Shown here in pieces: positions 36,372 to 50,979 of a stretch of DNA of 64,000 nt; position 1 is the first letter of the stretch; every line of letters begins with the position of its first letter. The DNA is taken from positions 1,922,001 to 1,986,000 of the forward strand of contig JAUJYN010000028.1 of the NCBI GenBank assembly GCA_030737835.1, in the 5' to 3' direction. The position numbers were made by a program, and so were the translations under genes. This stretch comes from Acorus gramineus (taxonomy: Eukaryota > Streptophyta > Magnoliopsida > Acorales > Acoraceae). The notes beneath the pieces are model-generated. The model searched no databases. It saw only the letters and a list, made by a program, of their open reading frames with translations, and was not told where the DNA came from.

Positions 36372-39009
36372 TATCATGCATAAACCTTTTGCTTCCAAGT
36401 GGTCCATGCACCAAACTGGCGGTACTGACACACTGTAATCAAAGAAACGGTCTTAGCGTGGAGCCACTTCTCATGCTGGTCCTTGACCTCGATCCACTGC
36501 TCCACGAACGACAAATCCAGCTCGAGGATGAGGCGGTCGAATAGAATGACATGAGCAGGATCGTGGACATAACGCCACAGCCATGAAACAAGGACGACGT
36601 CGTGGGCATGAGCCAGTTGTGGGGGAAAGGCTACATGACAAGCCACCTCCCCAATCCACTCAATGACGAGAAACAGTCCCATTGAAGAGCCAACTCAGCT
36701 TGCCCCGAATGTCAAAACAGAGGATGCCCTTAAACTGGGACACCTTCAGGAAAACATGGTCGCCAAACCCGAAGGTAAGCTCCTGGCGACGATGACCTGC
36801 GTAGCCCTTCTGTCGATTCTGGGAGGTGCGGATGCACACATGAACCAACCTGGCCACTGCAAGGTCAAATAAATAACTTGTGGCCCCTCCAACTGGCGCT
36901 CCTCAACCGTCCCAACACAAGGGAGGTATAAAACTGCGCCTGTAGAGTGCCTTTTTCAGGCTCATCTGGATGCTCGAATGGCAGTCGTCTTGCAGGAGTA
37001 CCCCAACAAATGGGTGGTGCCTTACCCAACTGCCCTTAACATCGAGCACGTAGGCACTTAGCATGTCCTCCAAGGTCTGAATCGTCCTCTTTGTCTGGCT
37101 GTCCATCAGCGATGAAACGCTATACTTAAATGGAGGCTCGCGCCAAAGCCTGCCAAGGCTGTGCCACAACCTCAAAGTAACCCTCGCGTCTCAACCAAAA
37201 ATAGCGCCGACCGGAGTGCCATGAAGACGAACAATCGCGAAGGTGAAAACCCACGTCAAGGCGTCCAGAGACTCAATCAGTCGGATTAGGGAGGGAAGCG
37301 CGGACTTAGTCAGTCGGTCAATGATCACCTAGACGGCGTCGTGACCCGAATGTGACATTAGCGAGTCCGCAACAATCCTTGATAACCCACTCCCACGTCC
37401 ACTGAGGAATCTCCATGGACTGACGCTTTCCAACGCGATGATGATTCTCGAACTTTGCCTGAGGGCATGCCAACCTGGGGAAACAAGGTCACCCATATTG
37501 CCTTTTCATCGCACCACTAGCAATCTCAATGAAGACTACCCCAAAGTAGTCCACGGAGGACCAATAAAACTTTTGAGATCCACGAAGGCATCCGGCGCAT
37601 TCGTCAACCCCGACGGCAGTACTTAGAACTCGTAGTGCCCGAAACGGTCACGAAAGGCCATCTACAAGATGTCCAACTCCGGGATCTCCAACTTGTGGTA
37701 CCCTTGTGCGAAGATCGATCTAAGAGAAGACACTGGCTCCCAGAGCTTGGTCAAACAGATCATCGATTCGCGGCAAGGGTAATTGATCTTCAACCCTCAC
37801 GGAAAGATCAAAACAACACCTCGAACAATTAAGTCCAGATTCTGCTCCTCGAGCATGGCTGGCGCTCATGATGACACTTACACGCTTGGTAAGCCGCTCA
37901 ACCGCGCTTAATCCACAAGACACGCAATAAGGGGTCGTCGAACCTCGACAATGCCTATGCGACGTCACCTATCTGATAGGGCGGTTGAGTCCCATCACGA
38001 ACGCTAGCATCACGTCTCCTCGTTTACGACCCATGTGGGGGCAAAACGCGACAGTATCGCGAACTGTGCTTCACATGCCGCCAGAGATAGGTTGCCCCAC
38101 TACAACCATTGGAACTCTAGCATCATGCACTCAATGGGCAGATTCATCACAGGGAGTCCACGCTCTCGACATCATCCAGTAGCACTCTCCCGGTGTGGCC
38201 TCTACCTGGTAGCCTCCCAAGCCCACTATCTCTGCCATATGGGCGCACCAACAAGCATAGTATCTGGGAGCACCTCACAGGGCTCTGGCCTCAACTGGGC
38301 AGCTACAACGCACATAATATACCGAAGCAACTCCAGATGCCACTATGGAACCCTGTCCACAAGCGATCGCCCACCAAGCTGCAATAGGACGCACCCAATC
38401 CCGATTGTATGCATCACCACTCACTACAGCACCTTCCAAGTGAGAGGAAAAATCAATCATCAATTAGATGCTTCAAAGGTATTCCTTGACTGGGAAAAGA
38501 ACCTTGGGAGGGCACCATGAGGTCCCGATATAGGATATCCCGACAACCAAACAAGGAACACAGAGTACCCTAGCCTGGGTCTCAACGATGACCCCGCAAG
38601 GCCCCTTAATCCTGAGTAGGAAGACTGGAAGAAGACATCACCCCTTAATGAGCAATACGCCACATCCTCAAAACTTGAAACTGGCGCTGCACGCGAACTC
38701 CATGGTTACCAGCAATACCGATGCACGAGAAATTGCAACCAATTCATCACTATCATACTACTGGCTGGAATCTCCTACCCAAGCCTTAATCCCATAACAA
38801 GGGATCCAACAACTGACCCTAATCAGTCGACCCAGTCGACAACTTAAGGGTGGGTCTAGGGGGTCACGTCCACGTCAACAGATGTGAGGAGGCATGTCAG
38901 CAACCTAAGATAACTTCTAAAACAAGAGTACTCGGATGACAATCCTACGACTCATCATCTATACGACTAGACTTAGGCTCTGACAGGACCAGGCTCTGAT
39001 ACCAACTTT
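36372..39009 (-). pseudogene. Degenerate gag-pol-derived interior of element D
   Basis: In minus-strand sense it matches the interior of C end to end. The integrase end (SQNRQKGY near 36820) lies next to the insertion site of C, integrase core traces are at 36870-37330, reverse transcriptase traces at 37560-37800, the 105-110 bp module at 38502-38612 and a gag-type start near 38900. It carries no long frame. Confidence 0.7.
38989..39004 (-). other. Primer-binding site of element D
   Basis: In element sense it reads TGGTATCAGAGCCTGG, complementary to initiator tRNA-Met, five bases from the LTR end. Confidence 0.92.
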
Positions 39010-42000
39010 TGTCACGCCCCATGGTGGCCGTCCCCGAGACATGGCAATAATGAAGTATCAGCTATCAATACCTGAGGTCAACAAAGACTCCAACAACAAC
39101 ACACAAGGTGGCAAAGCAAAGATAATGATAACTGACTGAAAAGCGGAAGCATAAGATATCAACAATGTCTGTAAACCAAAAACATTATTACAAACTCGAA
39201 TACACAATCACTGTCCTGTGAGAGCCAAGTCTAGTTCAAATAAAATACAACCTGTGCCACATGCACGATTTACAATACATAAAATGACTCTAGGACTGCT
39301 GACAGCCTTGCACTCGTCACCCGTCATAAGAACCCTCCAAGCCCAAAAGACCATGCCACAGGGAAGCTCCAGCTCCACGCCCAACACTGCCCTTGAAAAG
39401 AAACAATATGCGAAGGGTGAACTACAAGCTCAGTGAGTGGCTGGAAACTAATCACCATTACAACAGTTCAATACTAAACAATTTCCTTTCAAGGAAAACA
39501 TGGGTAGAAACCCAATGGATAACAAGGTCACGCTGTGGTGCAACCAACCTCACCCTCACCCTCACTCCCGGAGGAAGACTCTTGGGACTTTTGGGGAGAG
39601 ACCATACCGTTGGTCGAAGAGACACAGAATTACTGGTCCACACAACACTACTAGATCACCAACCTCACCCTCACCCTCACTCCCGGAGGGAGACTCTTGG
39701 GACTCTTGGGGAGAGACCATACCGTTGGTTGAAGAGACCCAAAATTACTGGTCTACACAACACTACTGGATCATCTACATCGAGATAACTGCCCAACGAT
39801 GTCTTTGAACATCGATACGCAACCGGACCCAACAACTATGGGAACGGACGAACAATGAATGGGTCACGCGGCGACGTGTCTTCACCTCATCCTCACCCTC
39901 ACCCTTTAGAGGTGACATAGGACTTTTGGAGAGATTAGACTCCTCTACACCCTTGGTCCACTAGTAGCCCTTTTCCCGGGTAGTCTCTACCAGGTACACT
40001 CCCACGATTAGTACGCTTCCGAACGCATCGGTGGTACCTACGGATGGGAGCCCTCTGTCAGGACATTGGGAGGAAACACTCCATGTTCGCAAAGCGAACC
40101 CAATGAAAAAATAACTACTCTCGGTAATCACATATCGATGACATCGAATACTATTGTACTCCCACACGGTTGCGTCGCTCGGACACAAGGGGGGGTTGCC
40201 TCTGCTCTCACACATAAATAATCCCAAGGCATATAACCCAACAGGCGGTTCATATACACACCTCGCACGGGTAGGCCCAGCTTAATGCCACAACTACCGG
40301 CTTAACAAAATCGATAAGATAATGAATTCTCCAGAATTCCAAACGAGTTCATCGCTCGGATGCACGGGGCGATTACATCGCTAGCGCTCTAACTAATAAG
40401 GTACAACCCGACAACGGGTCATACCCATGCCTATTTCAGATAGGCCTAATCAGTTTTAACATGCACATATATATATCCAGGAGAATTATATCTAGTTATG
40501 TACATGAACTACATGCATGATAACCTATCAAATAATTATAGGGATACTCCCTAATATGGATTTACATAATAATAAATCATACAACATGCATACATGGCCT
40601 AACTTACGCATGCATTGGATATCGCCAACTTAAAAGGGAAGGGTCAAGCGCGATCTCGTGCACTAACAGGTGAATGCTAATATTCCAAACGAACTCGATT
40701 CGAGGAGAAAATCGCCTCTACTTACTTAGTTCGTGCAGAGGAAGAGGGCAAGAGAGATCATCATCTCATGAAGTTGGTCATAGCTTTGCCCCATTAGCAT
40801 GGGCGCAACAACTACACCACGCCCTCGAGTCTTATCGGAAGGGAATATTAGGCAGGTGCCCTTTATTAACCCAGACTTAATCATGCTGGATATTCCAATT
40901 AATATGGTGGGAGTAGTATTACAATACTACCTAAGGCATGCCATATTCTATACATCCATACACATTACAGAAATACATGCCCATACTAGAGGGGCGCATG
41001 CAACACAATCATTCATACATGGATACAATACATGCAATATAAGCCTAGCATGCAAGATATCTAACATATTATAGTTTAAGCATGGCCATACTACTTATCT
41101 ACACAAGTAGTGTAGCTAGGATGCCCCATCGATGCATGACGCACGACTACGCGCGTCGAGCGCATCCCGAGGGGGGGGGGATTGGATCAAACCACTCACT
41201 ACAACCCGGGACCTCGCGCATCCCTTCCGACAAGATCTGCAAGGTAAAGGCATCAAATTTGGTGAGTAACATCACATTATAACACTTAGAAATTACTAGA
41301 AATACCAAAGACTTAGACATGCACGCATACTTGCTCGCACGCATGCCCGAGTGCCCCAGCACCTACCTGAGCCCCTGGGCAACCTCACGCGTGCCCCTGC
41401 ACGGGCACGCACACGCACGCACGCACGCGCGTGCGCACTGGCGCCCTGCCGCATGCCCAGTCGTGCCCAGACACGTTGCCCAGCGAGCTCGCACGCTCGC
41501 GCGCGCCCTCGCGCACTAACGCGCGTCGTCCCACTCGCCTGTGCCCTTCTGCGCGTGGGTCTGCCCGCGCACGCGCGCGGACAGACCCGCGCCCCCCTAG
41601 CACCCTTTAGCCCCTTTTAACCCCTCCCCAACCCCTCACACCATCTACCTAGCATGGAAGACCTCCCCAACCATCACAACAGCCATATAAAATCAAAAAG
41701 AAGGGGAAGAGGACTTACCAAAAGAGGGAAAGGGAAAGGGGGAGATGCAGGGCTCTCGACGCGCCCACGACCACCTCAACCACCACCACCACCACACCTC
41801 CTCTTCAGCCTCTCCACCAGCCCTTCTTGGCAAAAAAACAGAGGAGAGAAGCGCATAAAAATGGAACTAGATAGAGGAGAATCAACAACAACAACAAAGG
41901 CACCCACACACACACACACCTCGCTCTTCCTGCTTCACCTTCTCCTTTTTTTGCTTGTTCCTCCTCCTTTTCCACACACACAAAGAGGGGGAAAAGTGAC

Positions 42001-42481
42001 CAAGAGAGGGAGAGAGAGAGATCCACGAGTTGGGAGAGAGGGGGAGAGAGAGAGAGAGAGCAAAAAGGTCATTTCCATGCCCAAATAGTGTTTAGGGGTG
42101 ACCATAAGGGGGTGGTGAGGTTAGGGTTAGGCTCACCCTCACTCAACCACTTATTTTTTCTTTATTGGGAAGCGTGCGGAGAAGCACCACACACTCAAAA
42201 ATATCTCACCAACCGAAACCCAGTAACGGCCAAACCCGGATGCGATTCGGAACTGCATATTTTTCAAAATGTTACCAGAATTTGATGAAATTTTTATGGG
42301 TAGTACTAAACGGTACCAGGACCCATAATATGCAGTTAGATTTCCAATCAGAGTACTCTAACTCCCGCAAGTGGCTAAAAGCCAAAATTTTAGCAACTCC
42401 GGTGGAAAAAGAAAAGGCCCTGAATGACCCAGATGTGACCAAGGCTTAACCGAAATGGCTCCAAATGACACATGCATAACA
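39010..42481 (-). repeat. Element D, 5' LTR
   Basis: This 3472-base partner of 22464-26177 has a splice-bordered block at 41200-41236, a CpG-rich block at about 41330-41600, a donor-like border at 41713-41717 and the conserved U3 end at 42240-42481. Its modules near 39550-40070 are fewer than in the 3' copy. Confidence 0.88.
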
Positions 42482-42486
42482 CTATG
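42482..42486. repeat. Target-site duplication of element D (right), CTATG
   Basis: CTATG directly follows the terminus CATAACA at 42481. The flanking B LTR sequence continues in register on both sides. Confidence 0.9.
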
Positions 42487-43607
42487 TAATCCCACACCTA
42501 TGCTATCGAAATATGCTTGAACTCCCATAGAGATGCGTCGCTTAGACGCAGGGAGTCACCTCTGCTCTCGCACAGACATAAGCCCTAAGGCATAACCCAA
42601 CAGGTGGTTCATACACTCGCCTAACATGGGTAGGCCTAGCTTAATGCCATAATTATCGGCTTAACAAAACCGATAAGATAATGAATTCTCCTGAATTCCA
42701 AATCGAGTGCATTGCTCGGATGCACGGGGGCAATTACATCACTAGCGCTCTATCTAATAAGGTACAACCCGACAGCAAGTCATACCCACGCCTATTTCAG
42801 ATAGGCCTAATCAGTTTTAACATGCGCATATATATTATAGGAGAATTACATCATAGTTATGTACATGAACTTACATGCACAATAACATAACAATTACTTA
42901 TAGGGATACTCTCTAACATGAATAAAACATAAACAGTATATATATATACAACATACATACCAGGCATGGCCTAAATAATATGCATACAAGCACACAAGCA
43001 TTACCCTAATATGCGCTAGGTATCACCAATTTAAGAGGGAAGGGTTAAGCGCGATCTCGCGCACCAACCGGTGCATGCCGGTAATCCCAAGCGGACCTGA
43101 GTCAAGTTGGAGCCACATCTACTTACTCAGTTTACGCAAAGAGGGAGGGCGAGAGAGAGGGAAAGTCTCATCCTCTTTGGAAGCTGGTCATAGCTTTGCC
43201 CCAACAAGATGGGTGCAACATCCATACCACGTCCTCCAGTCTTATGACCAGGGAATATTAAGTATGCACTCGGTTATTAACCTAGGTTTAATCATGCTAG
43301 ATATTACTAACATAGGGAGGTAGTACTATAAATAGGGACTATCCATGGCATGCATATTCTATACATTCATATAAACACACATCACACATGCCCATACATG
43401 AAGGGCGCATGCAAACATAATAATTCATACATGAGTATAATATATAGGAAAGTATATGGTAGAATAGGGGGTTCTACGTAAAATACGAACTATACTAACC
43501 TAGCATACAAATATCTAGCATATTTTGTGTTAAACATGACCATACTACTTATCTAAATAAATAGTATAGTCAAGGTGCCCAACGGATGCGTGACACACGA
43601 CTACGTG
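42487..43607 (-). repeat. Element B, 5' LTR, second part
   Basis: The B LTR resumes after D in register, matching the 44900-45950 stretch of LTR E, and runs to the point where E begins. The last bases before E, ACGTG, should be E's target duplication. The other copy lies beyond the window. Confidence 0.75.
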
Positions 43608-46600
43608 TGTCACACCCCAGGGCGGCCGTCCCCGAGACGTGGCAATAATGAAGTATCAGCTATCAAGTACAAGAGATAAAAAATGACTCCAATAAACAAC
43701 ACACAAGCTGGAAAACCAATGATAACTTATAACTCAACTGAAAAGTGAAACCAGAAGATATCAACAATGTCTGTAAACCAAAAATATTATTACAGACTCG
43801 AATACACAATCACTATCCTGTGAGAGCCAAGTCTAGTCCAAATAAAATATAAACTGTGCCACATGCACGATTTACAATACATAAATGACTCTAGGACTGC
43901 TGACAGCCTCGCACTCGCCACCCGCCGGACAAAACGCTCCACGCACATAAGACCACGCCACAGGGAAGCTCCAGCTCCACGCCCAACATTGCCCCTGAAA
44001 AGAAACAGTATGCGAGGGCAGAGCTATAAGCTCAGTGAGTCACTGGAAACCAATCACAATTACAACAGTTCAATACTAAAGCAATTTCCTTTCAAGGAAA
44101 ACATGGGTGGAAACCCAATGGATAACAAGGTCACGCGGCGGCGCGACCAACCTCACCCTCACCCTCACTCCCGGAGGAAGACTCTTGGGACTTTTGGGAG
44201 AGACCATACCGTTGGTCGAAGAGACGCGGAATTACTGGTCCACTCAACACTACTGGATCACCAACCTCACCCTCACCCTCACTCCTGGAGGGAGACTCTT
44301 GGGACTCTTGGGGAGAGACCATACCGTTGGTCAAAGAGACCTGGAATTACTAGATCATCTACATCGAGATAACTGCCCAACGATGTCTTTGAACATCGAT
44401 TCGCAACCGTACCCAACAATTATGGGAACGGACGAACAACGAATGGGTCACGCGGCGACGTGTCTTCACCTCATCCTCACCCTCACCCTTTAGAGGTGAC
44501 ATAGGACTTTTGGAGAGTTAGACTCCTCTACACCCTTGGTCCACCGGTAGCCCTTTCCCCTGGTAGTCTCTCCCTCGTATACTCCCACGATCAGTACGCT
44601 CCCGAACGCATCGGTAGTACCTACGGATGGGAGCCCTCTGTCAGGAAAGCTTTTCCAACATCGGGGAGTTCCTACATGGATCCAACGAAGGGGAGAATGA
44701 TTCCACGCTCGCAATATCATTCGTTAGCCCTCTCCCGGGTAGCCTCTACCTGGTATACCCCCATGATCAGTACATCTTGCCGCATGCATCGATAGTACCT
44801 ACAGGTGGGGGCCCTCTGTCAGGACAGCTACAACCCTGGCCGCTTCAACACGGACGACATTGGGAGGAAACACTCCATGTTCGCAAAGCGAACCCAATGG
44901 AAAAACAACTACTCTCGATAATCACATATCGATGATATCGAACACTATTGTACTCCCACACGGTTGCGTCGCTCAGTCACAAGGGGGGTTGCCTCTGCTC
45001 TCACGCAGAAATAATCCCAAGGCACATAACCCAATAGGCGGTTCATATACACGCCTAGCACAGGTAGACCTAGCTTAATGCCATAACTACCGGCTTAACA
45101 AAACCGATAAGATAATGAATTCTCCTGAATTCCAATCGAGTGCATTGCTCGGATGCACGGGCACTCTAATTAGTTACATCGCTAGCACTCTAACTAATAA
45201 GGTACAACCTGACAACGGGTCATATCCACACCTATTTCAGATAGGACTAATCAGTTTTAACATGCGCATATATATATCCAGGAGAATTATATCTAATTAT
45301 GTACATGAACTACATGAACGATAACCTAACAAATATTTATAGGGATACTACCTCACATGGATTTACATCATAATAAATCATTCAACATGCATACATGGCC
45401 TAACTTAAGCATGCGCTGGATATCGCAAACTTAAAAGGGAAGGGTCAAGTGCGATCTCGCGCACAAACAGGTGAATGCTAATATTCCAAACGAACCCGAG
45501 TCGAGTCGGAAATCGCCTATACTTACTCAGTTCGTGCAGAGGGAGAGGGCGAGGATCATCATTTCTTGAAGTTGGTCATAGCTTTGCCCCATTAGCATGG
45601 GCGCAACAACTACACCACGCCCTCGAGTCTTATCGCAAGGGAATATTAGGCAGGTGCCCGTTATTAACCCAGGCTTAATCATGCTGGATATTCAATTAAT
45701 ATGGTGGGAGTAGTATTACAATACTACCTAAGGCATGCCATATTCTATACATCCATACACATTGCAGAAATACATGCCAATACTAGAGGGGCATATGCAA
45801 CACAATCATTCATACATGGATACAATACATGCAATATAAGCCTAGCATGCAAGATATATAACATATTATAGTTTAAGCATGGCCATACTACTTATCTACA
45901 CAAGTAGTATAACTGCCCCATCGATGGGCGACTACGCGCGTCGAGCGCATCTCGAGAAGGGAGGGGGGGGATTGGATCAAACCACTCACCGCAACCCGGG
46001 ACTTCGCGCATCCCATCCGACGAGATCTGCAAGGTAAGAGCATCAAATTTGGTGAGTAACATCACATTATAACACTTAGAAATTTCTAGAAATGCCAAAG
46101 ACATAGACATGCACGCATACGGGCTTGCATGCATGCGAGCACGCACGTACGCACGCATGCCTGAGTGCCCCAGCACCTCCTTGAGCCCCTGGGCAGCCCC
46201 ACGCATGCCCCTGCACGGGCGCGCACGCGCACGCACGCACGAGCGCGCACTGGCACCCAGCCGCGCGCCTAGAAGCACGCCAAGACGGGCTGCCCCGCGT
46301 GCGTGCACCCTCAACGTGCTTGCGCACACTCGCACCGCGCGCTCTACTAGCGCCCGCACGCTCCCACCTGCACCCCTCTGCGCACGCGTCTGCGCACGCA
46401 CGCGCGCGGACAGACCCGCACGTGCGCCCAGCCACCCCAAACCCTCCCCCAAGGCCCCACATGCACCCAGACCCGAACACATGGCATGCACAACCCCAAA
46501 CACATCCATACATGTCAAAAACTAGATAAAGAAGAGGGAAACTAACTCACCAAGAGAGGGGAGGGGAAATGGGGAGGTGTGGGGGCTCGCAAGCACGCCC

Positions 46601-46612
46601 GTAACCACCTCG
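43608..46612 (-). repeat. Element E, LTR (3' LTR), interrupted by F
   Basis: It begins with the terminus TGTCACACC at 43608 and follows the D-type LTR. G-rich tracts lie at 44150-44170 and 44265-44285, modules at 44540-44840, a 37-base splice-bordered block at 45990-46026 and a CpG-rich block at 46100-46440. It stops at 46612, where a plus-strand LTR starts with a proper terminus. The rest of E is outside the window. Confidence 0.78.
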
Positions 46613-47309
46613 TGTTATGCCTGTGTCATTTGGAGCCATTTCGATTAAGCCTTGGTCACATCTAGGTCATTCAAGGCCTTTTTCTTTTTCAATCGGAGTT
46701 GCTAAAATTTTAGCTTTTAGCCACCTGCGGGAGTTAGAGTACTCTGATTGAAAATCTAACTGCATATTATGGGTCCTGGTACCGTTTTGTACTACCCATA
46801 AAAATTTCATCGAATTTCGGTAACGTTTTGAAAATATGCAGTTCTGAACCGTATCCAGGTTTTGAGAGTTCCTGGTTGGTTGAATAGTGTGAGATATTTT
46901 GGGGATGTGGTGACCCTTGGTAACCTTACCCCCACCTTGCTTAGGGGTGAAGAAACCTTTGGTTATTTGTTATGTGTGTGGGTGAGCCTAACCCTAACCT
47001 CACCCCCCCCCTTAAGGTCACCCCTAGGCACTATTTGGGCATGAAAATGACCTTTTTGCCCTCTCTCTCTCTCCCCCTCTCTCCCAACTCATGGAACACT
47101 TTCCCTCCCTCTCTTATGGCTCTCTTTCTCCCCAAGTGTTTGGTTTTATGCCAAGGAGAAGAAGATGGAGCAAGAAGAGGAGGTGCAAGTGCATGAAGGT
47201 GAGTTTTGTGCCTTTGTTGTTGTTGTTGATTCCCCTCTCTCTAGCTCCCTTATTTATGCCCTTCTCTCCTCTGTTTTTCAGCCAAGAAGGGCTGGTGAGA
47301 GGCTGAAGA
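46613..47309 (+). repeat. LTR F, first part, plus strand, interrupted by G
   Basis: It begins TGTTATGCCTGTGTC, the D/G-type LTR start, and runs through the shared U3 end region (46680-46860) and a short block with a donor-like GTGAGT near 47200. It then reaches an acceptor-like TTTTTCAG ending at 47281. At 47310 the terminus of G interrupts it. It is either a 5' LTR or a lone LTR; the window does not tell. Confidence 0.7.
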
Positions 47310-50300
47310 TGTCACGCCCCAGGGAGGCCGTCTCCGAGACGTGGCAATAATAAAATATCAGCTATCAATACCTGAGGTCAATAAAGACTCCAACAACAAC
47401 ACACAACGTGGCAAAGCAAGGATAATGATAACTGACTGAAAAGCGGAAGCATAATATATAAACAATGTCTGTAAACCAAAAACATTATTACAGACTCGAA
47501 TACACAATCACTGTCCTGTGAGAGCCAAGTCTAGACCAAAGAAAATGCAACCTGTGCCACATGCACGATTTACAATACATACAATGACTCTAGGACTGCT
47601 GACAGCCTCGCACTCGCCACCTGCCGGAAGAACGCTCCACGCCCATAAGACCACGCCACAGGAAAGCTCCAGCTCCACGCCCAACACTGCCCCTGAAAAG
47701 AAAAGTATGCGAGGGGTGAGCTACAAGCTCAGTGAGTGGCTGGAAACCAATCACCATACAACAGTTCAATACATAAATAATTCCCTTTCAAGGTAAACAT
47801 GGGTGGAAACCCATGGATAACAGGGTCACGCGGTGGCGCGACCAACCTCACCCTCACCCTCACTCCCGGAGGGAGACTCTTGGGACTTTTGGGGAGAGAC
47901 CATACCGTTGGTCGAGAAGACCCGGGATTACTGGTCCACACAACACTACTGGATCACCAACCTCACCCTCACCCTCACTCCCGGAGGGAGACTCTTGGGG
48001 CTTTTGGGGAGAGACCATACCGTTGGTCGAGGAGACCCGGGATTACTAGTCTACGCAACACTACTGGATCATCTACATCGAGATAACTACCCAACGATGT
48101 CTTTAAACATCGATACGAGACCGGACCCAACAACTATGGGAATGGACGAACAACGAATGGGTCACGAGGCGACGTGTCTTCACCTCATCCTCACCCTCAC
48201 TCCCGGAGGGAGACTCTTGGGACTTTTGGAAGAGACTTAGACTGCTCTACACCCTTGGTCCACCGGTAGCCCTTTCCCCGGGTAGCCTCTGCCTGGTATA
48301 CTCCCATGGTTAGTACGTTCTCGAATGCATCGGTAGTACCTACAGATGGGAGCCCTTTGTCAGGACAGCTTTTCCCAACCCGAGAAGTTCCTACATCAGA
48401 TCCGATGAAGGGGAGGACGATTCCACGCTCGCAATATCATTCGTTAGCCCTCTCCCGGGTAGCCTTTACCTGGTACACTCCCACGATCAGTACGCTCCCG
48501 AACACATTGGTGGTACTTACGGATTGGAGTCCTCTGTCAGGACAGCTACAACCCGGGCCTCTTCAACACAGACGACATTGGGAATAAACATTCCATGTTC
48601 GCAAAGCGAACCCAATGGAAAAACACTACACTCGATAATCACATATCGATGATAGCGAACACTATTGTACTCCCACACGGTTGCGTCGCTCGAACACAGG
48701 GGGGTGTCACGCCCCAACTACCGGCTTAACAATCCGATAAGATAATGAATTCTCCTGAATTCCAAACAAGTGCATCGCTCGGATGCACGGGGCGATTACA
48801 TCGCTAGCGCTCTAACTAATAAGGTACAACCCGACAGCGGGTCATACCCACGCCTATCCCAGATAGGCCTGATTAGTTTTAATATGCGCATATATTTTAT
48901 AGGAGAATTTAATCTTAGCTATGTGCATGAACCATATGCACAATCATCTAATAATTATAGGGACACTCCCTAACATGGATTACATCATAATAATTCATAC
49001 AACATGCATACATGGTCATTAATCACATAAACATACAAAATATACTCTAACATCCGTTGGATATTGCCAACTTAAAAGAAAGGGGCAAGCGCGATCTCAC
49101 GCACTAACAGGTGCATGCCAATATTCCAAACGAACCTGAGTCGAGTAGGAAATCGCATCTACTTACTCAGTTCGTTCAGGGGGAGAGGGCGGGGGAGATC
49201 ATCATCTCATGAAGCTGGTCATAGCTTTGCCCCATTAGCATGGGCGCAACAACTACACCACGCCCTCGAGTCTTATTGCAAGGGAATATTAGGTGGTTGC
49301 CCGTTATTAACCCAGACTTATTCATGTTCGATATTCCAATTAATATGGTGGGAATAGTATTACAATACTACCTAAGGCATGCCATATTCTATACATCCAT
49401 ACACATTACACAAATACATGCCCATACTAGAGGGGCTCATGCAACACAATCATTCATACATGAATACAATACATGTATATAAGCCTAGCATGCAAGATAT
49501 CTACATATTATAGCTTAAACATGGCCATACTACTTATCTACACAAGTAGTATAGCTAGGGGGGCCCATCGATGCGCGACGCGCGTCTACGCGCGTCGAGC
49601 GCATCCCGAGAGGGGGGGGGATTGGATCGAACCACTCACCGATACCTGGATCGCCGCGCGTCCGGTCTACGAGATCTGCAAAACACAACCAATGATCCAT
49701 AATTAAATTATGGAACCTCCTATCACACATATAAGCTTACTTCATGAAAACCCTAACCCCTGATACTTCCATATTATCACCCAAGACACATGCAACCAAC
49801 TCCTTGACACTCAACCAAGCAAAACTGCTAAACCTGCTGCAACCAGCCCTACTAATTGGTCTTCACAGCACCCAATACACTTCCAAAAATTATGAAATAA
49901 ATCATGCACATTCTATGATATGCTGGGATCATAATCCATGAAGACATTAGAACCTAATTTTGCCTCTACAAGCCCGAAATAAATCATTTTCCAAAGCCGG
50001 TTAATTCCTACGCGAATCTGGACAGGTCATGCAAAACTGGTTCTAACTTACACCACAGATATCATAATGACCCCAAATTTCATATATAACATCTAGACAC
50101 ATAGCTGATCAAATCATAAGCAGACATAATCCTAAAAATATGCCTCTAAATACTAGATTCACTGAGATCTTTAAAAGACAGTGTGCTGCCTTACCAAAAC
50201 AGGGGAAGGGAAATGGGGAGATGCGGGGTTCTCGACACACCCACGACCACCTCTACCACCACCACCTCATCAGCCACTCCACCAGCCTTCCTTGGCTGAA

Positions 50301-50964
50301 AACAGGGGGGGGGGGGAAGGCATGAGAAGGAGCTAATGAGAAGAGAAACAACAACAACAACTACAACACCCAAAGCTTGCACACACATACCTTTCTCTTT
50401 TCCTTTTAATGTTTCTTCTTCTCCTTCTTGTTCTTCCTCTTCTCTTTTTTAAACACACAAAACAAAGAAACCAGGGAGTGGAGAGAGTGAGAGGGAGAGG
50501 AGGAGAAGGGGACGCCTACACCAATCACACACACACTCACACACACTCAAACACCATTTATTAGTGAAAAAGGGGTTTGGTGAGACTTGACTTAGTCAAC
50601 CCAACCAAGCAAAAAAACAAAACCCATTGACCTAGTCAATGGTCTTGTTTGACTTGGTCCAGGTCCACTTTGACTTGGTCAAAGTCACTCTTTGACAATC
50701 CAATGATGACCAAACCCGGATACGATTCAGAACTGTAAAATTTTCTAAAACGTTACCGGAATTTGATAAAATTTTTATGGGTAGTACTAAACGGTACCAG
50801 GACCCATAATATGCAGTCAGATTTCCAATCAGAGTACTCTAACTCCCGCAGGTGGCTAAAAGCCAAAATTTTAGCGGCTCCGATCGAAAAATTAAAAAGG
50901 CCCTGAATGACCCAGAAGTGACCAAGGCTTAACCGAAATGGCTCCAAATGACACAGGCATAACA
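47310..50964 (-). repeat. Element G, 3' LTR
   Basis: This 3655-base LTR of the D type begins TGTCACGCC and ends GCATAACA. It has G-rich tracts at 47850-47870 and 47965-47985, modules at 48240-48545, a 36-base splice-bordered block at 49640-49675 and a block at 50195-50294 with acceptor- and donor-like borders. Between 49690 and 50160 it carries AT-rich sequence where D and E have the CpG-rich block. LTR J (62290-62760) has the same AT-rich version. Confidence 0.82.
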
Positions 50965-50979
50965 TTCTTCCCCCCTTAG
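50965..50979 (-). other. Polypurine tract of element G
   Basis: In element sense CCTAAGGGGGGAAGAA ends directly at the LTR start. Confidence 0.85.

Larger units (their letters stand above)
22464..42481 (-). mobile_element. Element D: non-autonomous Tekay-like element with C nested inside
   Basis: D has a 3' LTR at 22464-26177, a polypurine tract at 26178-26192, interior at 26193-26247 and 36367-39009, a primer-binding site at 38989-39004 and a 5' LTR at 39010-42481. Element C occupies 26248-36366. Without C the element is about 9.9 kb, of which more than 7 kb is LTR. The interior is a short, degenerate pol-derived sequence shared with B, C and G, so D is a fossil and probably never coded for its own enzymes. 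Sampled LTR divergence is about 4%, older than A. Confidence 0.88.
11470..43607 (-). mobile_element. Element B: outer Tekay-like element, interrupted by A and D
   Basis: B is visible in pieces: interior at 11470-12260 and 20994-21253, primer-binding site at 21233-21248, and 5' LTR at 21254-22463 and 42482-43607. The interior pieces align with the interior of D (about 38005-38740 and 38741-39009), which shows the two halves were once contiguous around A. The LTR pieces likewise join across D. At 43608 the LTR is interrupted again by E and does not resume inside the window. B is a fossil and the oldest member of the nest by position. Its left end is missing or replaced by LTR K. Confidence 0.75.
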